From: an uncultured Bacteroidales bacterium
Lineage (GTDB): Bacteria; Bacteroidota; Bacteroidia; Bacteroidales; WCHB1-69
Reading direction: 5' to 3'
DNA length: 42,218 nucleotides
NCBI GenBank assembly: GCA_900317715.1
Contig: ONHS01000013.1
Span: 1 to 42,218 of the forward strand
In this document: in pieces, positions 34,301 through 40,866 of the stretch
Layout: each line of letters opens with the position of its first letter
How positions within the stretch are numbered: position 1 is the first letter of the stretch
The notes under the pieces: generated by a model
Database searches by the model: none
The model's input: only the letters and a program-made list of their open reading frames with translations
Told to the model about the DNA's origin: nothing
Translations under genes and position numbers: made by a program

Positions 34301-35751
34301 TGGCTCCGGTGGGTGAAACGGAAGAACTCTTCTGCAACATCTTCTCCGAAGTGCTGAAGATTCCGGAGGTGGGTGCTACCGACAACTTCTTCGAGATTGG
34401 CGGTACCAGCATCAACGCCATCAAAGTGATTGTGGAGGCCAGCAAACAGGGCGTGCAGATTGTCTTCAACGATCTGTTTACCCAAAAAACGCCTCGCGAA
34501 TTGGCCGCATTTGTAAACGGAAGCGATGCCGAAAATACTTCTGCATCAGATGATTCGGCGGAAGTCAACGTTCAACAATCAATGGTCGATGGTCAATTCG
34601 CAGACATCCTCACAGCCAACACGCTCGAAGCCTTCCACAGCGGTAAACGTCAGCCCATTGGCGATGTCTTGCTGACAGGTGCCACGGGCTATCTCGGCAT
34701 TCACATTCTAAAAGAATTGCTTGACAATTATCATGGTCGCATTCTCTGTCCCATCCGCGCGGAAGACAACGAAAAGGCCCTCAGCCGTCTCAAGTCGCTA
34801 TACTTCTACTATTTTGAGGATTTCACTAATTTCGATGAGCGCGTCACGGTCTTCACCGCTGAGGTCACCCAACCCAATGCCTTCGACAGCATCAACGACC
34901 AACTGACGGTCATCAACTGTGTGGCCAACGTGAAGCACTTCTCCGCAGGCAATGACATCGAGATGGTCAACATCGAGTCTGTACGTCACCTGATCGCGTT
35001 CTGTCTGCGCACCGGCTCGCGACTCATCCATATCTCCACCAACAGCATTGCCGGCATGAGCGTTGACGGCAACCCTGGTCCTGCGGTGAAGCTGACCGAG
35101 CATACGTTCAATATCGGACAGAACATCGATGCCAACAAGTATGTCTATTCGAAATACAAAGCTGAAGAATTGGTGCTCGAAGCTATTGAGCAACAAGGAC
35201 TTAATGCCAAGATTATGCGTGTGGGCAACCTTTCGGCACGCCAGAAGGACGGTGAATTCCAGATCAACTTCACCACCAACAACTTCCTGGCCCGTCTGCG
35301 GGCATACGTCGTGATAGGGATGGTGCCTTACACAGACCTCGACCGTCGTTTTGAGTTCTCGCCCATCGACGAGGTGGCCACTGCCATCCTGAAATTGGCG
35401 CAGACCCCGAAGGAGTGCATTGTCTTCCATCCCAACAACACCCATCCTCAGTTCTTAAGCGATATCCTGACAGGCTTTGCCGCGGCAGGCATCACGTTGA
35501 GAAGGGTTGAAATGCCTGAGTTCCAAGAGGCTCTGGAGCGGATGATGGCGAATCCGGATCTTGTCACGCTGTTGCGTCCGCTGATGGCTTACAACGTGAG
35601 CAGCAAACACATCATGCGCTGGATAGAGTCCACCAACGAATATACCACGCAGGTACTCTACCGTATGGGATTCCAGTGGCCTCCCACGGCCGCCGATTAC
35701 GTCCATCGTTTCGTGGATACCATCGTAGGTTTCGATTATTTTACGGTCTGA
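28327..35751 (+). CDS. Bimodular non-ribosomal peptide synthetase 2, C-A-T-C-A-T-R
   Basis: A 2,474-residue paralogue of NRPS1, starting 11 bp after its stop. Order: C1 (HHIISDG near 130), A1 (YTSGSTGVPKG near 596), T1 (AGLTSI near 979), C2 (HHLVFDGG near 1175), A2 (YTSGSTGKPKG near 1641; more divergent from the other three A domains), T2 (GGTSI near 2025), thioester reductase (GATGYLG near 2118; YVYSK near 2273). Both core lysines of A10 are kept (NQKVNKKALP; NLKINRKALP). Hand-derived codes: A1 DVEFSAGII(K), A2 DAEGTGVDD(K). The acidic residues in the second suggest a basic or polar amino acid, tentatively. Because NRPS1 already ends in a reductase, the two proteins probably make separate products. 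At least six repeat elements lie in its loops and linkers (see separate entries). Confidence 0.93.
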   Translation: MKNSAPLSKTQYGLYVECMNHQGEACYNIPYLYTFDGSLDGERLAKAIEEAVKAHPTLFTRIELGGDGEPVQTIDDAEVSGFKIQVSNCADIEAEKAKFIEPFNIVGDRLFRLRLLKDSGHYYLLQDIHHIISDGASRKVLLADIEKAYGGETLQPEEKTMAEVAMAEDAKSKSADFEADKKWHAENFDCGDVYSPLLGDILDEGKKVRGEAKLTRQVRIEEAEVESYCQKHGIYKSTFFTAAYGYLLAKYNNEQQALFSTIHNGRSDKQLAHSVAMLVRTLPVYAKWDNETTVLDFLKANQEQMSGCRQHEAYAYSDVVNDLGLQAATMFAWHGTLFDSLTFAGQPMQAKRLNNNTLEVAIYVKGYICDGQYVVEAEYNPGEYSEKLVAQFLESYEAVVAGMLTQTLLHDVEITTAEQTALLDSFNPKGVDYDTTETVVSLFRKQAKATPDAEAVVFKDHRYTYAQVDEISDRIAAYINEKCPVKANNDSPLQGCENVVSVLIPRCEWMAIASMGILKAGCAYQPLDPTYPKERLNFMVKDAKAKLLIADESLRDIVDEYQGPVLLTKDISQLPTANSQQLIANSPNPEDLFILLYTSGSTGVPKGCQLTHANLVCYCNWYWKYYDLKPEHNVAEYASYGFDVHQEGIYPPLTGGATVHIIPEELRLDLMALNDYFEREHITHTFITTQVGYQFATNIENHSLLHLSVAGEKLAPLTPPKGYKLHNGYGPTEATIIVTAFEVDQKYTDIPIGKPLENVRTYVTDSYGKRLPAGALGELWLSGPQVARGYLNRPDKQAEVFITNPFTDEAKWAPVYRTGDIVRYLPDGNIQFIGRRDGQVKIRGFRIELKEVEAVIREFPGIKDATVQAFDDEGGGKFIAAYVVSDQKVDIEVLNNFILDQKPPYMVPAVTMQIEAIPLNQNQKVNKKALPKPEKSVALPTQQTEQAPLNVLEQELHEMISNILNNKEFGITTILGYAGLTSISAIKLAVQVQKRYNVALDAKSLVKTGTLQSIENEIWKHVFNEGAVPTAVDSNAPDVQPNSSFIIHHSSFPLSYAQTGVYFDCLKNPSTTLYNIPYRIGFPQNTDTQALADALKELVKHHPQLTVHFGNGDTGVVQTIDNEQVVEIPQTKMTEEQLSQYKHDFVRPFDLNAGPLYRFEIITTEKQVCLLADVHHLVFDGGSFDLFYSQLCSLMNGEAIEEEDLNYAAYVMAEKDNEGGEAYNAAKEFFASRLAEVEAATEVQPDLENPTKGTISTARAQFDMEAVNAFCRANNITPAHLTLGAIYYVLSRFANNDQLCITTVSGGRSNLQIRNTVGMFVNTLALSAHIGQQKVKDFLQEVSNNFDETLQHENYPFAQIAADYGLTAEIQFVYQLGVMSQYVCQGTPLELENLELNVPKFPITFFIKNYEGKPTICVEYDNGKYSARLMQSLADGIRVVIDRMMAAPENALTSISIVSDEEAERIIKIGTGKDIEVDLSKTFANLFTEQAKRTPDAPAVVDRDSQLTYAEMDRYSNALAHQLIDFGVQPNDFVCVMLDRFKEFPLAVLSIHKAGAAYTPLDFEYPNERLSYMLENSESKVLITSHDVLEAKQAEGDFSTAAAKTFFIDDFMAEANSQKQIANSQKPIDLSSPDGLAYMIYTSGSTGKPKGAMLHQAGLRNFIAVVIDMENLTATDRISGHRSFSFDAHIEDMYPVLTLGGSFHIMPTEIRKDLALIRQFLIDHQITGGGYSTAMTCLLLNAFDDLPIRFTTGGGEKMSGVYSDHIEIINVYGPTECTDDTSYYAIKPGQRIENIPIGESVANNWNFIVDTAGNLVPQGVAGELCFAGIQVGRGYWRLPERTAKSFVDCPFVKEDRWGRPVRMYHTGDLCRWNEDGQIEYLGRIDTQVKLRGFRIELGEIENKALNIEGIRQAAAEVRKVMGNEHLVLYYTLDEGSTLSDEGIQLALATSSLADYMVPDVYMKLDVMPMTPNLKINRKALPAPEMKRATEYVAPVGETEELFCNIFSEVLKIPEVGATDNFFEIGGTSINAIKVIVEASKQGVQIVFNDLFTQKTPRELAAFVNGSDAENTSASDDSAEVNVQQSMVDGQFADILTANTLEAFHSGKRQPIGDVLLTGATGYLGIHILKELLDNYHGRILCPIRAEDNEKALSRLKSLYFYYFEDFTNFDERVTVFTAEVTQPNAFDSINDQLTVINCVANVKHFSAGNDIEMVNIESVRHLIAFCLRTGSRLIHISTNSIAGMSVDGNPGPAVKLTEHTFNIGQNIDANKYVYSKYKAEELVLEAIEQQGLNAKIMRVGNLSARQKDGEFQINFTTNNFLARLRAYVVIGMVPYTDLDRRFEFSPIDEVATAILKLAQTPKECIVFHPNNTHPQFLSDILTGFAAAGITLRRVEMPEFQEALERMMANPDLVTLLRPLMAYNVSSKHIMRWIESTNEYTTQVLYRMGFQWPPTAADYVHRFVDTIVGFDYFTV
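29779..29806 (+). repeat. Palindromic repeat inside NRPS2 A1 domain
   Basis: ggcgaat (29784-29790) and attcgcc (29795-29801) form a 7-bp stem with a 4-nt loop, extended by GTA/TAC. It adds an extra stretch (CPVKANNDSPLQGCEN) between the early A-domain helix and VVSVLIPRCEW compared with the other A domains here. It resembles the 'GTAGGGGCGAAT' type of dispersed intergenic hairpin. Confidence 0.7.
30041..30085 (+). repeat. Heptad repeat inside NRPS2 A1 domain
   Basis: 'ccaacag', 'ccaatag', 'ccaacag', 'ctaatag', 'ccaatag' in succession, read as SQLPTANSQQLIANSP just before the A3 core motif. Confidence 0.88.
31131..31157 (+). repeat. Perfect palindrome in the A1-T1 linker of NRPS2
   Basis: gtctgttgcgtt (31131-31142), spacer gcc, aacgcaacagac (31146-31157): a perfect 12-bp inverted repeat read as SVALPTQQT. 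The matching linker of NRPS1 has no such palindrome. Confidence 0.85.
31451..31483 (+). repeat. Heptad repeat (attcatc type) in the T1-C2 linker of NRPS2
   Basis: Repeated 'attcatc/tcatcat' words read as NSSFIIHHSSF, directly before the start of the second condensation domain (PLSYAQTGVY). Same family as the intergenic tract at 8131-8176. Confidence 0.85.
33169..33210 (+). repeat. Heptad repeat inside NRPS2 A2 domain
   Basis: 'aacagcc', 'aaaagca', 'aatagcc', 'aacagcc' read as EANSQKQIANSQKPI, again shortly before the A3 core motif, although this A domain is otherwise the most divergent. Confidence 0.8.
34563..34600 (+). repeat. Heptad repeat (gtcaatg type) in the T2-reductase linker of NRPS2
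   Basis: 'gtcaacg ttcaaca atcaatg gtcgatg gtcaatt': five 7-bp words, read as EVNVQQSMVDGQFAD. The same family occurs at 35789-35816 between NRPS2 and the MATE gene. Confidence 0.75.
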
Positions 35752-35761
35752 TAATGGTTAA

Positions 35762-35791
35762 GACAGGGGCGTATCGCATACGCCCTTTGTC
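35762..35791. repeat. Palindromic repeat between NRPS2 and MATE genes
   Basis: GGGCGTAT (35767-35774), loop cgc, ATACGCCC (35778-35785), with outer pairs from GAC/GTC. No T-run follows on the plus strand, so it is more like a dispersed hairpin repeat than a full terminator; it may lower readthrough into the exporter gene. Confidence 0.65.
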
Positions 35792-35816
35792 AATGGTCAA
35801 AGTTCAAAGTCAACAA
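35789..35816. repeat. Heptad repeat tract (gtcaatg type)
   Basis: 'gtcaatg gtcaaag ttcaaag tcaac' in the leader of the MATE gene; same family as the one in NRPS2 at 34563-34600. Confidence 0.75.
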
Positions 35817-35820
35817 GAAT

Positions 35821-37173
35821 ATGGAAGATAAAGCGACGTTTAACCACAAGTACTGGCAATTTCTGTGGTCAAGCATTCTCATCGCCCTGTCAGGCTGTTT
35901 GGGCAATGTGGTGGATGCCGTCATTGTGGGCAACCTGATTGGGGAGGACGGTGTGAGTGCCATCAACCTGACGAAGCCTGTGGTGCAGGTGATGTTCACC
36001 CTGAATATGCTTCTGGCTACGGGTGCCGGCATGTTGGTCGGCATTGAGTTAGGGAAGAAAAACCATCAGGGCGTGGCCTATTATTTCACACTCGCTATGG
36101 CCACCTGTCTGGCGGTAGGAGTGCTGTTCACGGTCTGTGGCATCGCCATTCCCGATGTCGTTACAGGCTGGCTCTGCACCAACGATGGACTTCTGTCGCT
36201 CACCCAAGACTATCTGCAGGTGATGATGATCGGTGCTCCGGCCTATATGGTGATGTGGGCCCTCACCACGATGGCTGGCGTCGATGGCAGTCCGCGGCTA
36301 GCGTCCATCGCCATCCTGATCGACAACGCGGTCAACCTCAGTCTCGACCTCGTCTTTATCCAATTGCTGGGCTGGGGCATCGAAGGCTCCTCAACGGCCA
36401 CCGTCATTGGCCATTTGGTGGGCATCGCCATTATATGCCGCCACTTCCGCTACAAGGACAATCACCTGTGGCTTACGCTGCGCCCGACGACGCAAGACGA
36501 TTTCTCCTTCGCCACCCTTCGCGCATCACTGGGCAAGATCGTGAACCAAGGCGCTCCCTTGGCCGTAGCCTGCGGTACGCTGGCGCTGCTCTACGTGGCC
36601 TGCAACCATTCTGTATCGCTGGCAAAGGGTAGGGTAGGCCTTTTCGCTCTGGCCGTCTGCATGAACCTGTTGCAGATTTACAACCTCTTCTTGGCGGGTG
36701 TCGAACGCACGATTCAGTCCCTTGGGTCCATTGAGGTGGGTCGCGGCGATAACGAGGCTTTCCGGCTGATTTTGCGCAAGTCGTTTCGTTTCATCACCGT
36801 CAGCATGGTCATCATCTGTATTGTCGTGTGGTTTTTCCCGGCATCCATCGCCCGTGGCTTCGGTGCCGACAGCGAAGCTACCATCAGCGAAACTGTCTCT
36901 GCTCTACGTGCTTTCGCACTGAGCTTGGCCTTGTGGTGCTACATCGACACGATTATGGTGGTTTATAAACTCTACGACTACCATAAGATGTCGCTGCTTA
37001 TCTCCTTTATGATCTCCTTGATGGTCATCCCCGTGCTCTGGATTGTGGCCCATTACTTTCCTTCTCTCCTTTGGTACAGCTATTTGATAGCCTACGTCAT
37101 TGAGTTGCTCATCATCTTCATCGTTCACAAAGTTGGGCATCTGAAATTCGAGTTGCCGGCTAAAGAACAATGA
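35821..37173 (+). CDS. MATE-family efflux transporter
   Basis: A 450-residue integral membrane protein of MATE length with about 12 membrane segments. The N-terminus (KYWQFLWSSILIALSGCLGN, then VDAVIVGNLIGEDGVSAINL) is the usual first-helix/loop pattern of MATE antiporters; the internal second half begins near residue 225 (KIVNQGAPLAVACGTLALLY). It expels small molecules in exchange for Na+ or H+. It lies 69 bp after NRPS2 on the same strand with no clear -7 box between, so it is probably co-transcribed and the exporter (or self-protection pump) for the NRPS product. Substrate assignment is inference from position. Confidence 0.88.
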   Translation: MEDKATFNHKYWQFLWSSILIALSGCLGNVVDAVIVGNLIGEDGVSAINLTKPVVQVMFTLNMLLATGAGMLVGIELGKKNHQGVAYYFTLAMATCLAVGVLFTVCGIAIPDVVTGWLCTNDGLLSLTQDYLQVMMIGAPAYMVMWALTTMAGVDGSPRLASIAILIDNAVNLSLDLVFIQLLGWGIEGSSTATVIGHLVGIAIICRHFRYKDNHLWLTLRPTTQDDFSFATLRASLGKIVNQGAPLAVACGTLALLYVACNHSVSLAKGRVGLFALAVCMNLLQIYNLFLAGVERTIQSLGSIEVGRGDNEAFRLILRKSFRFITVSMVIICIVVWFFPASIARGFGADSEATISETVSALRAFALSLALWCYIDTIMVVYKLYDYHKMSLLISFMISLMVIPVLWIVAHYFPSLLWYSYLIAYVIELLIIFIVHKVGHLKFELPAKEQ

Positions 37174-37203
37174 TAAATGGATAGGCGTTTCGCGAATTTT
37201 GTG

Positions 37204-37211
37204 TATTTTTG
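37204..37211 (+). promoter_or_regulatory. -7 box (TATTTTTG) for the cysteine desulfidase gene
   Basis: TATTTTTG, 39 bp upstream of the ATG at 37251, followed by the frequent 'GCCGC' initiation-region sequence also seen at 40351 and 18448. Marks the end of the NRPS operon. Confidence 0.65.
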
Positions 37212-37250
37212 CCGCCTGAAAAAATGTTTTTTCATTGAATATAACCCCCG

Positions 37251-38531
37251 ATGACAGCAGAAGATAGAAACCGAATTATTGCATTAGTGAAACGCGAGGT
37301 GGTGCCCGCGATTGGTTGCACCGAACCGATGGCCGTCGCACTGGCGGTCGCCAAAGCCAAAGAGGTGCTGGGCGGCGTGCCGAAACAGATCACCGTCTCC
37401 TTGAGTGCGAACATGCTCAAAAACGCCATGGGCGTGGGGATCCCCGGCACTGGCATGGTGGGACTCCCTATCGCCATCGCTCTTGGCGCACTGGCCGGAA
37501 AGTCGGAGTACCAGCTTGAGGTACTGAAAGATATTACCCCCGAGTTGGTGGAGCAGGGTAAGGAATATATCGCCCAAAACCGCATCAAAATCCGCCAAAA
37601 GAAAGATACGAACGAGAAACTCTACATCGAAATTGAGTGCCACAATGGTGATGACAACGTGAACGTCATCATTACAGGCATGCACACCCATTTCAGCTAT
37701 ATCGCTAAAAATGGCGAGGTGTTGCTTGACGATCGCGTGAAGACCGAGACCAAAACGGAATCGGAAGACCCGAAACTCGACATGCGCACGGTTTACGACT
37801 TCGCAATGACCGCCCCGATTTCCGAAATACACTTTATTCTGGAAACCGCCGAGCTGAACAAGAAGGCGGCGGAGATGTCGCTGGCCAAGCACTATGGTCA
37901 TGGCCTGGGTCGCACCATATTCATGGAACCCAAAGCGCAATTCTTCGGTAACGGTGTCTATTCCAAGATTTTATCCTACACTTCCGCCGCTTGCGACGCG
38001 CGTATGGCGGGCGTGAAGGTGCCGGTGATGAGCAACTCTGGCAGCGGTAACCAAGGCATTGCGGCCACGCTGCCCGTGTGGGTCTTCGCCAAAGAACGTC
38101 TCAAATCGGAAGAGGAATTGACCAGAGCGTTGATGCTCAGCCATTTGACAGTAATCTACATCAAACAGAGCTTCGGTCGTCTCTCGCCGCTGTGCGGTTG
38201 CGTGGTGGCGGCTACGGGCTCTGCTTGCGGACTTACCTACCTCTTAGGCGGCAACTACGACCAAATCGTCTATGCAGTGAAGAACATGATCGCCAACATC
38301 ACGGGCATGATTTGCGACGGTGCAAAACCCAGCTGCTCACTGAAGGTCGCCACGGGCGTTTCCACTGCTGTTCTCTCCTCCATGTTAGCCATTGATGATG
38401 AGGTGGTTACCCCCGCCGAAGGCATCATCGACGAGGATGTCGATAAGTGCGTCCAAAACATGGCCAACATCGGCCTTCACGGCATGGCCACCACGGATAA
38501 TCTCGTGTTGGACATCATGACGAGGAAGTAA
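37251..38531 (+). CDS. cyuA: L-cysteine desulfidase (CyuA/YhaM, UPF0597 family)
   Basis: A 426-residue cytoplasmic enzyme of the UPF0597 / serine-dehydratase-alpha-like family. Members convert L-cysteine to pyruvate, ammonia and sulfide using a [4Fe-4S] cluster. Visible motifs: Cys23 in PAIGCTEP, SNSGSGNQGI near residue 263, LCGCVVAATG near 321, and ICDGAKPSCSLK near 358, which holds the probable cluster cysteines. Length and motifs match E. coli YhaM (CyuA). It has its own -7 box and a bidirectional terminator downstream, so it is separate from the NRPS operon. Its TAA is the first codon of a heptad repeat tract. Confidence 0.88.
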   Translation: MTAEDRNRIIALVKREVVPAIGCTEPMAVALAVAKAKEVLGGVPKQITVSLSANMLKNAMGVGIPGTGMVGLPIAIALGALAGKSEYQLEVLKDITPELVEQGKEYIAQNRIKIRQKKDTNEKLYIEIECHNGDDNVNVIITGMHTHFSYIAKNGEVLLDDRVKTETKTESEDPKLDMRTVYDFAMTAPISEIHFILETAELNKKAAEMSLAKHYGHGLGRTIFMEPKAQFFGNGVYSKILSYTSAACDARMAGVKVPVMSNSGSGNQGIAATLPVWVFAKERLKSEEELTRALMLSHLTVIYIKQSFGRLSPLCGCVVAATGSACGLTYLLGGNYDQIVYAVKNMIANITGMICDGAKPSCSLKVATGVSTAVLSSMLAIDDEVVTPAEGIIDEDVDKCVQNMANIGLHGMATTDNLVLDIMTRK

Positions 38532-38562
38532 TTCATAATTCATAATTCACAATTCATAATTG
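38529..38562. repeat. Heptad repeat tract (attcata type)
   Basis: 'taattca taattca taattca caattca taatt' begins at the stop codon of the cysteine desulfidase gene and runs to the terminator hairpin. Complementary to the aattatg tract at 9415-9466. Confidence 0.85.
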
Positions 38563-38606
38563 AAAAATGGACAATTGAGGTGATGAAACTTCAATTGTCC
38601 ATTTTT
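38563..38606. terminator. Bidirectional intrinsic terminator
   Basis: AAAAATGGACAATTGA pairs perfectly over 16 bp with TCAATTGTCCATTTTT around a 12-nt loop; A-run and T-run flank it on both sides. It lies between two converging genes and can serve both. Confidence 0.9.
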
Positions 38607-38621
38607 GTATATGGTAACCTG

Positions 38622-40166
38622 TTATTCAGTAGGTTGTGAGAGTGTGTCGGGTGGGGTGGGTGCTTGCGGCGCTACAACGGGCTCTTGGGGAGGTGTCGGC
38701 ACTTGCGGAGCCGCGGCGGGTGCTTGAGGTGGAGTAGGAGCTTGCGGTGCCACAGCAGGTTCTTGTGGAGGCGTCGGCACTTGCGGTGCTACAGCGGGTG
38801 TTTGAGGTGGAGCCGGTGCTTGAGGAGCTACAGCTGGTGCTTGAGGAGCTACAGCTGGTGCTTGAGGAGCTACAGCTGGCGCTTGCGGTGCCACAGCGGG
38901 TGCTTGTGGCGGTGCCGGCACTTGAGGTGCTACAGCCGGTGCTTGCGGGGGAGTCGGCATTTGCGGTGCGGGGGCAGGTTGCTGAGGTTGCGGGTTGGCA
39001 GGTGGCAGAGTCACCGAAACCACATTTCCGTAACGAATACCGGATTGAGTACCAGCGTATGCACGGAAATAGTAGATGGTGTTCGGCTCCAAATGGCTCA
39101 CAGTTGTGGTGAAATAGCCCACACCGCTGCCATCGCTGGTATGTTGGCCCGTAACAGAAGGATAAGGCGTTGTGCCCCAGCAAATTCCACGTTCCACAAC
39201 AGGCTCGTCATCCGAATCTAAAACTTGTCCGCTAATGGTGATGCCGCCTGGGAACAATTGAGTGATAGGCATCGTGACCACGACTTGCTGCTTGTTTGCT
39301 GGCACAGCGGGAGTCACAGTCGTCGTTTTCTGTTCTACGATTACTTGTGGTGCTGTTGGCGTGGGAACCTCGGCTACTCTTGTAGGTGCTGCGGTAGGTG
39401 TGGTTGCCACTACAGGAGTTTGAACCGGCGTTGGGGCCTGAGCCGTAGGAGCGATTTGGAAATAGACCGTGTCGTGCTTGGTAATAGGTAGGATATTGTC
39501 TTGATACAACGTTTGGGTATTGTAAGGAATGCAGATGCCTAAGCCAGCCTTTGCACCGAACGAGAACCTTGTTTTGTCCACGTGATAGTCGAAATTATTC
39601 AATCCTTGGACATTGTAATTGCCTAACACTTCGGCAGATATGACAAACCCACCCAAGTGAAGCATGAAGCCTGCCGCAGCCGTGGGACCTTGGGCAATAT
39701 GGTCGGCGACGTGCGCCCATTGTCCGTATGTCGTCTCATTGTTGAATGAACGGTAGGTATAGCCGAGTCCCAAATGGAAAGATACCGGCTTCCAATATCG
39801 CAACGTGATGCCGCCCAACACGTCAAAATAGGCGGTACTGGTGCTCCCCTCCAAAATATCACTGGCATCGCAGGTGGTAAATGTCCCTTTGAACTTAAAA
39901 TTCGTCATCGCACTCACGTACCAACCCACGTTCCGCATCGTGCCCGCTTTGAAACCGAAAGCCGGAGTTTGGGGATTGAAGAACTGATCGGGACGATAAC
40001 CGCCTAAATATTCCGCATTTATCGTGAAAAAAGAGGACGGATAAATGGTCTTGTATAACGGAATTTTTCCGTTATTTTTGTTTTTTTGCGCTGATAAATT
40101 GCTGGGAATAAGCATGATAACAGCAGCAAGAAAGGCCGTTAGAATAAAGATTTTTTTCATCGTCAT
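38622..40166 (-). CDS. Outer-membrane beta-barrel-like protein with FN3-like domain and Pro/Ala/Gln repeat tail
   Basis: A 514-residue exported protein. Signal peptide: MTMKKIFILTAFLAAVIMLI...LSAQ. Residues about 35-230 show alternating aromatic/glycine beta-strands like small Bacteroidota outer-membrane barrels (FTINAEYLGGYRPDQFF; FHLGLGYTYRSFNNE; FSFGAKAGLGICIPY). A Pro/Thr-rich linker (230-310) leads to a fibronectin-III-like domain (about 310-385; GICWGTTPYPSVTGQ; NTIYYFRAYAG). The last ~130 residues are APxAPQ/PPQ low-complexity repeats. The start at 40166 is downstream of a good -33/-7 promoter; an upstream start at 40199 would overlap the -7 box. The tail could span the cell wall or bind a surface polymer; function unknown. 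Confidence 0.8.
   Translation of the reverse strand: MTMKKIFILTAFLAAVIMLIPSNLSAQKNKNNGKIPLYKTIYPSSFFTINAEYLGGYRPDQFFNPQTPAFGFKAGTMRNVGWYVSAMTNFKFKGTFTTCDASDILEGSTSTAYFDVLGGITLRYWKPVSFHLGLGYTYRSFNNETTYGQWAHVADHIAQGPTAAAGFMLHLGGFVISAEVLGNYNVQGLNNFDYHVDKTRFSFGAKAGLGICIPYNTQTLYQDNILPITKHDTVYFQIAPTAQAPTPVQTPVVATTPTAAPTRVAEVPTPTAPQVIVEQKTTTVTPAVPANKQQVVVTMPITQLFPGGITISGQVLDSDDEPVVERGICWGTTPYPSVTGQHTSDGSGVGYFTTTVSHLEPNTIYYFRAYAGTQSGIRYGNVVSVTLPPANPQPQQPAPAPQMPTPPQAPAVAPQVPAPPQAPAVAPQAPAVAPQAPAVAPQAPAVAPQAPAPPQTPAVAPQVPTPPQEPAVAPQAPTPPQAPAAAPQVPTPPQEPVVAPQAPTPPDTLSQPTE
38818..38880 (-). repeat. Three perfect 21-bp repeats in the APQ tail
   Basis: The plus-strand 21-mer beginning gcttgaggagctacagctgg is repeated three times with only the last base changing, encoding APAVAPQ units. 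Degenerate 21- and 42-bp variants flank it (about 38650-38985). Such arrays can change in copy number by slippage. Confidence 0.9.
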
Positions 40167-40196
40167 AGATTTATACCTTATGTTTGTATTTGCGGG

Positions 40197-40229
40197 CAAA
40201 GGTACACAAAAAATGAATACTCAGACAAA
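40197..40229 (-). promoter_or_regulatory. -33/-7 promoter of the outer-membrane-type protein gene
   Basis: Minus strand TTTG (40229-40226), 21-bp spacer, TACCTTTG (40204-40197). The favoured ATG is 31 bp downstream. Confidence 0.65.
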
Positions 40230-40343
40230 TGAAATTGTCTATACAATATGGGAGGAAGGGACATGCAAATGCTGCGTACGAAAATTATTCCGTTATATTA
40301 AAATAAAAACAGTACTTTGCGATACAAGGTACTAAAAATTTTG

Positions 40344-40351
40344 TATTTTTG
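40344..40351 (+). promoter_or_regulatory. -7 box (TATTTTTG) for the padR-pspC operon
   Basis: TATTTTTG followed by GCCGCG, 22 bp before the ATG at 40373. It overlaps an alternative upstream start (40349), which rules that start out. Confidence 0.7.
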
Positions 40352-40372
40352 CCGCGTCAAATTTTGAAAGAG

Positions 40373-40746
<374 letters not shown>

Positions 40747-40772
40747 TTCAGTGTTAATAACATTTACTAACT

Positions 40773-40852
40773 AACAGCGAAGCTAATCAACAGCGAAGCT
40801 AACCAACAGCGAAGCTAACCAACAGCGAAGCTAATCAATAACGAAGTTTAAT
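40773..40852 (+). repeat. Five tandem 16-bp repeats upstream of the PspC gene
   Basis: aacagcgaagctaatc / aacagcgaagctaacc units at 40773, 40789, 40805 and 40821 (only position 15 varies), plus a degenerate fifth at 40837. The array ends 14 bp before the PspC-protein ATG. It could bind a regulator or set mRNA spacing. Confidence 0.9.
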
Positions 40853-40866
40853 AACCATTATATAAT

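Noticed and set aside
40773..40852. 16-bp repeats considered as a CRISPR array
   Set aside because: The units are directly adjacent, with no spacers, and there are no cas genes.
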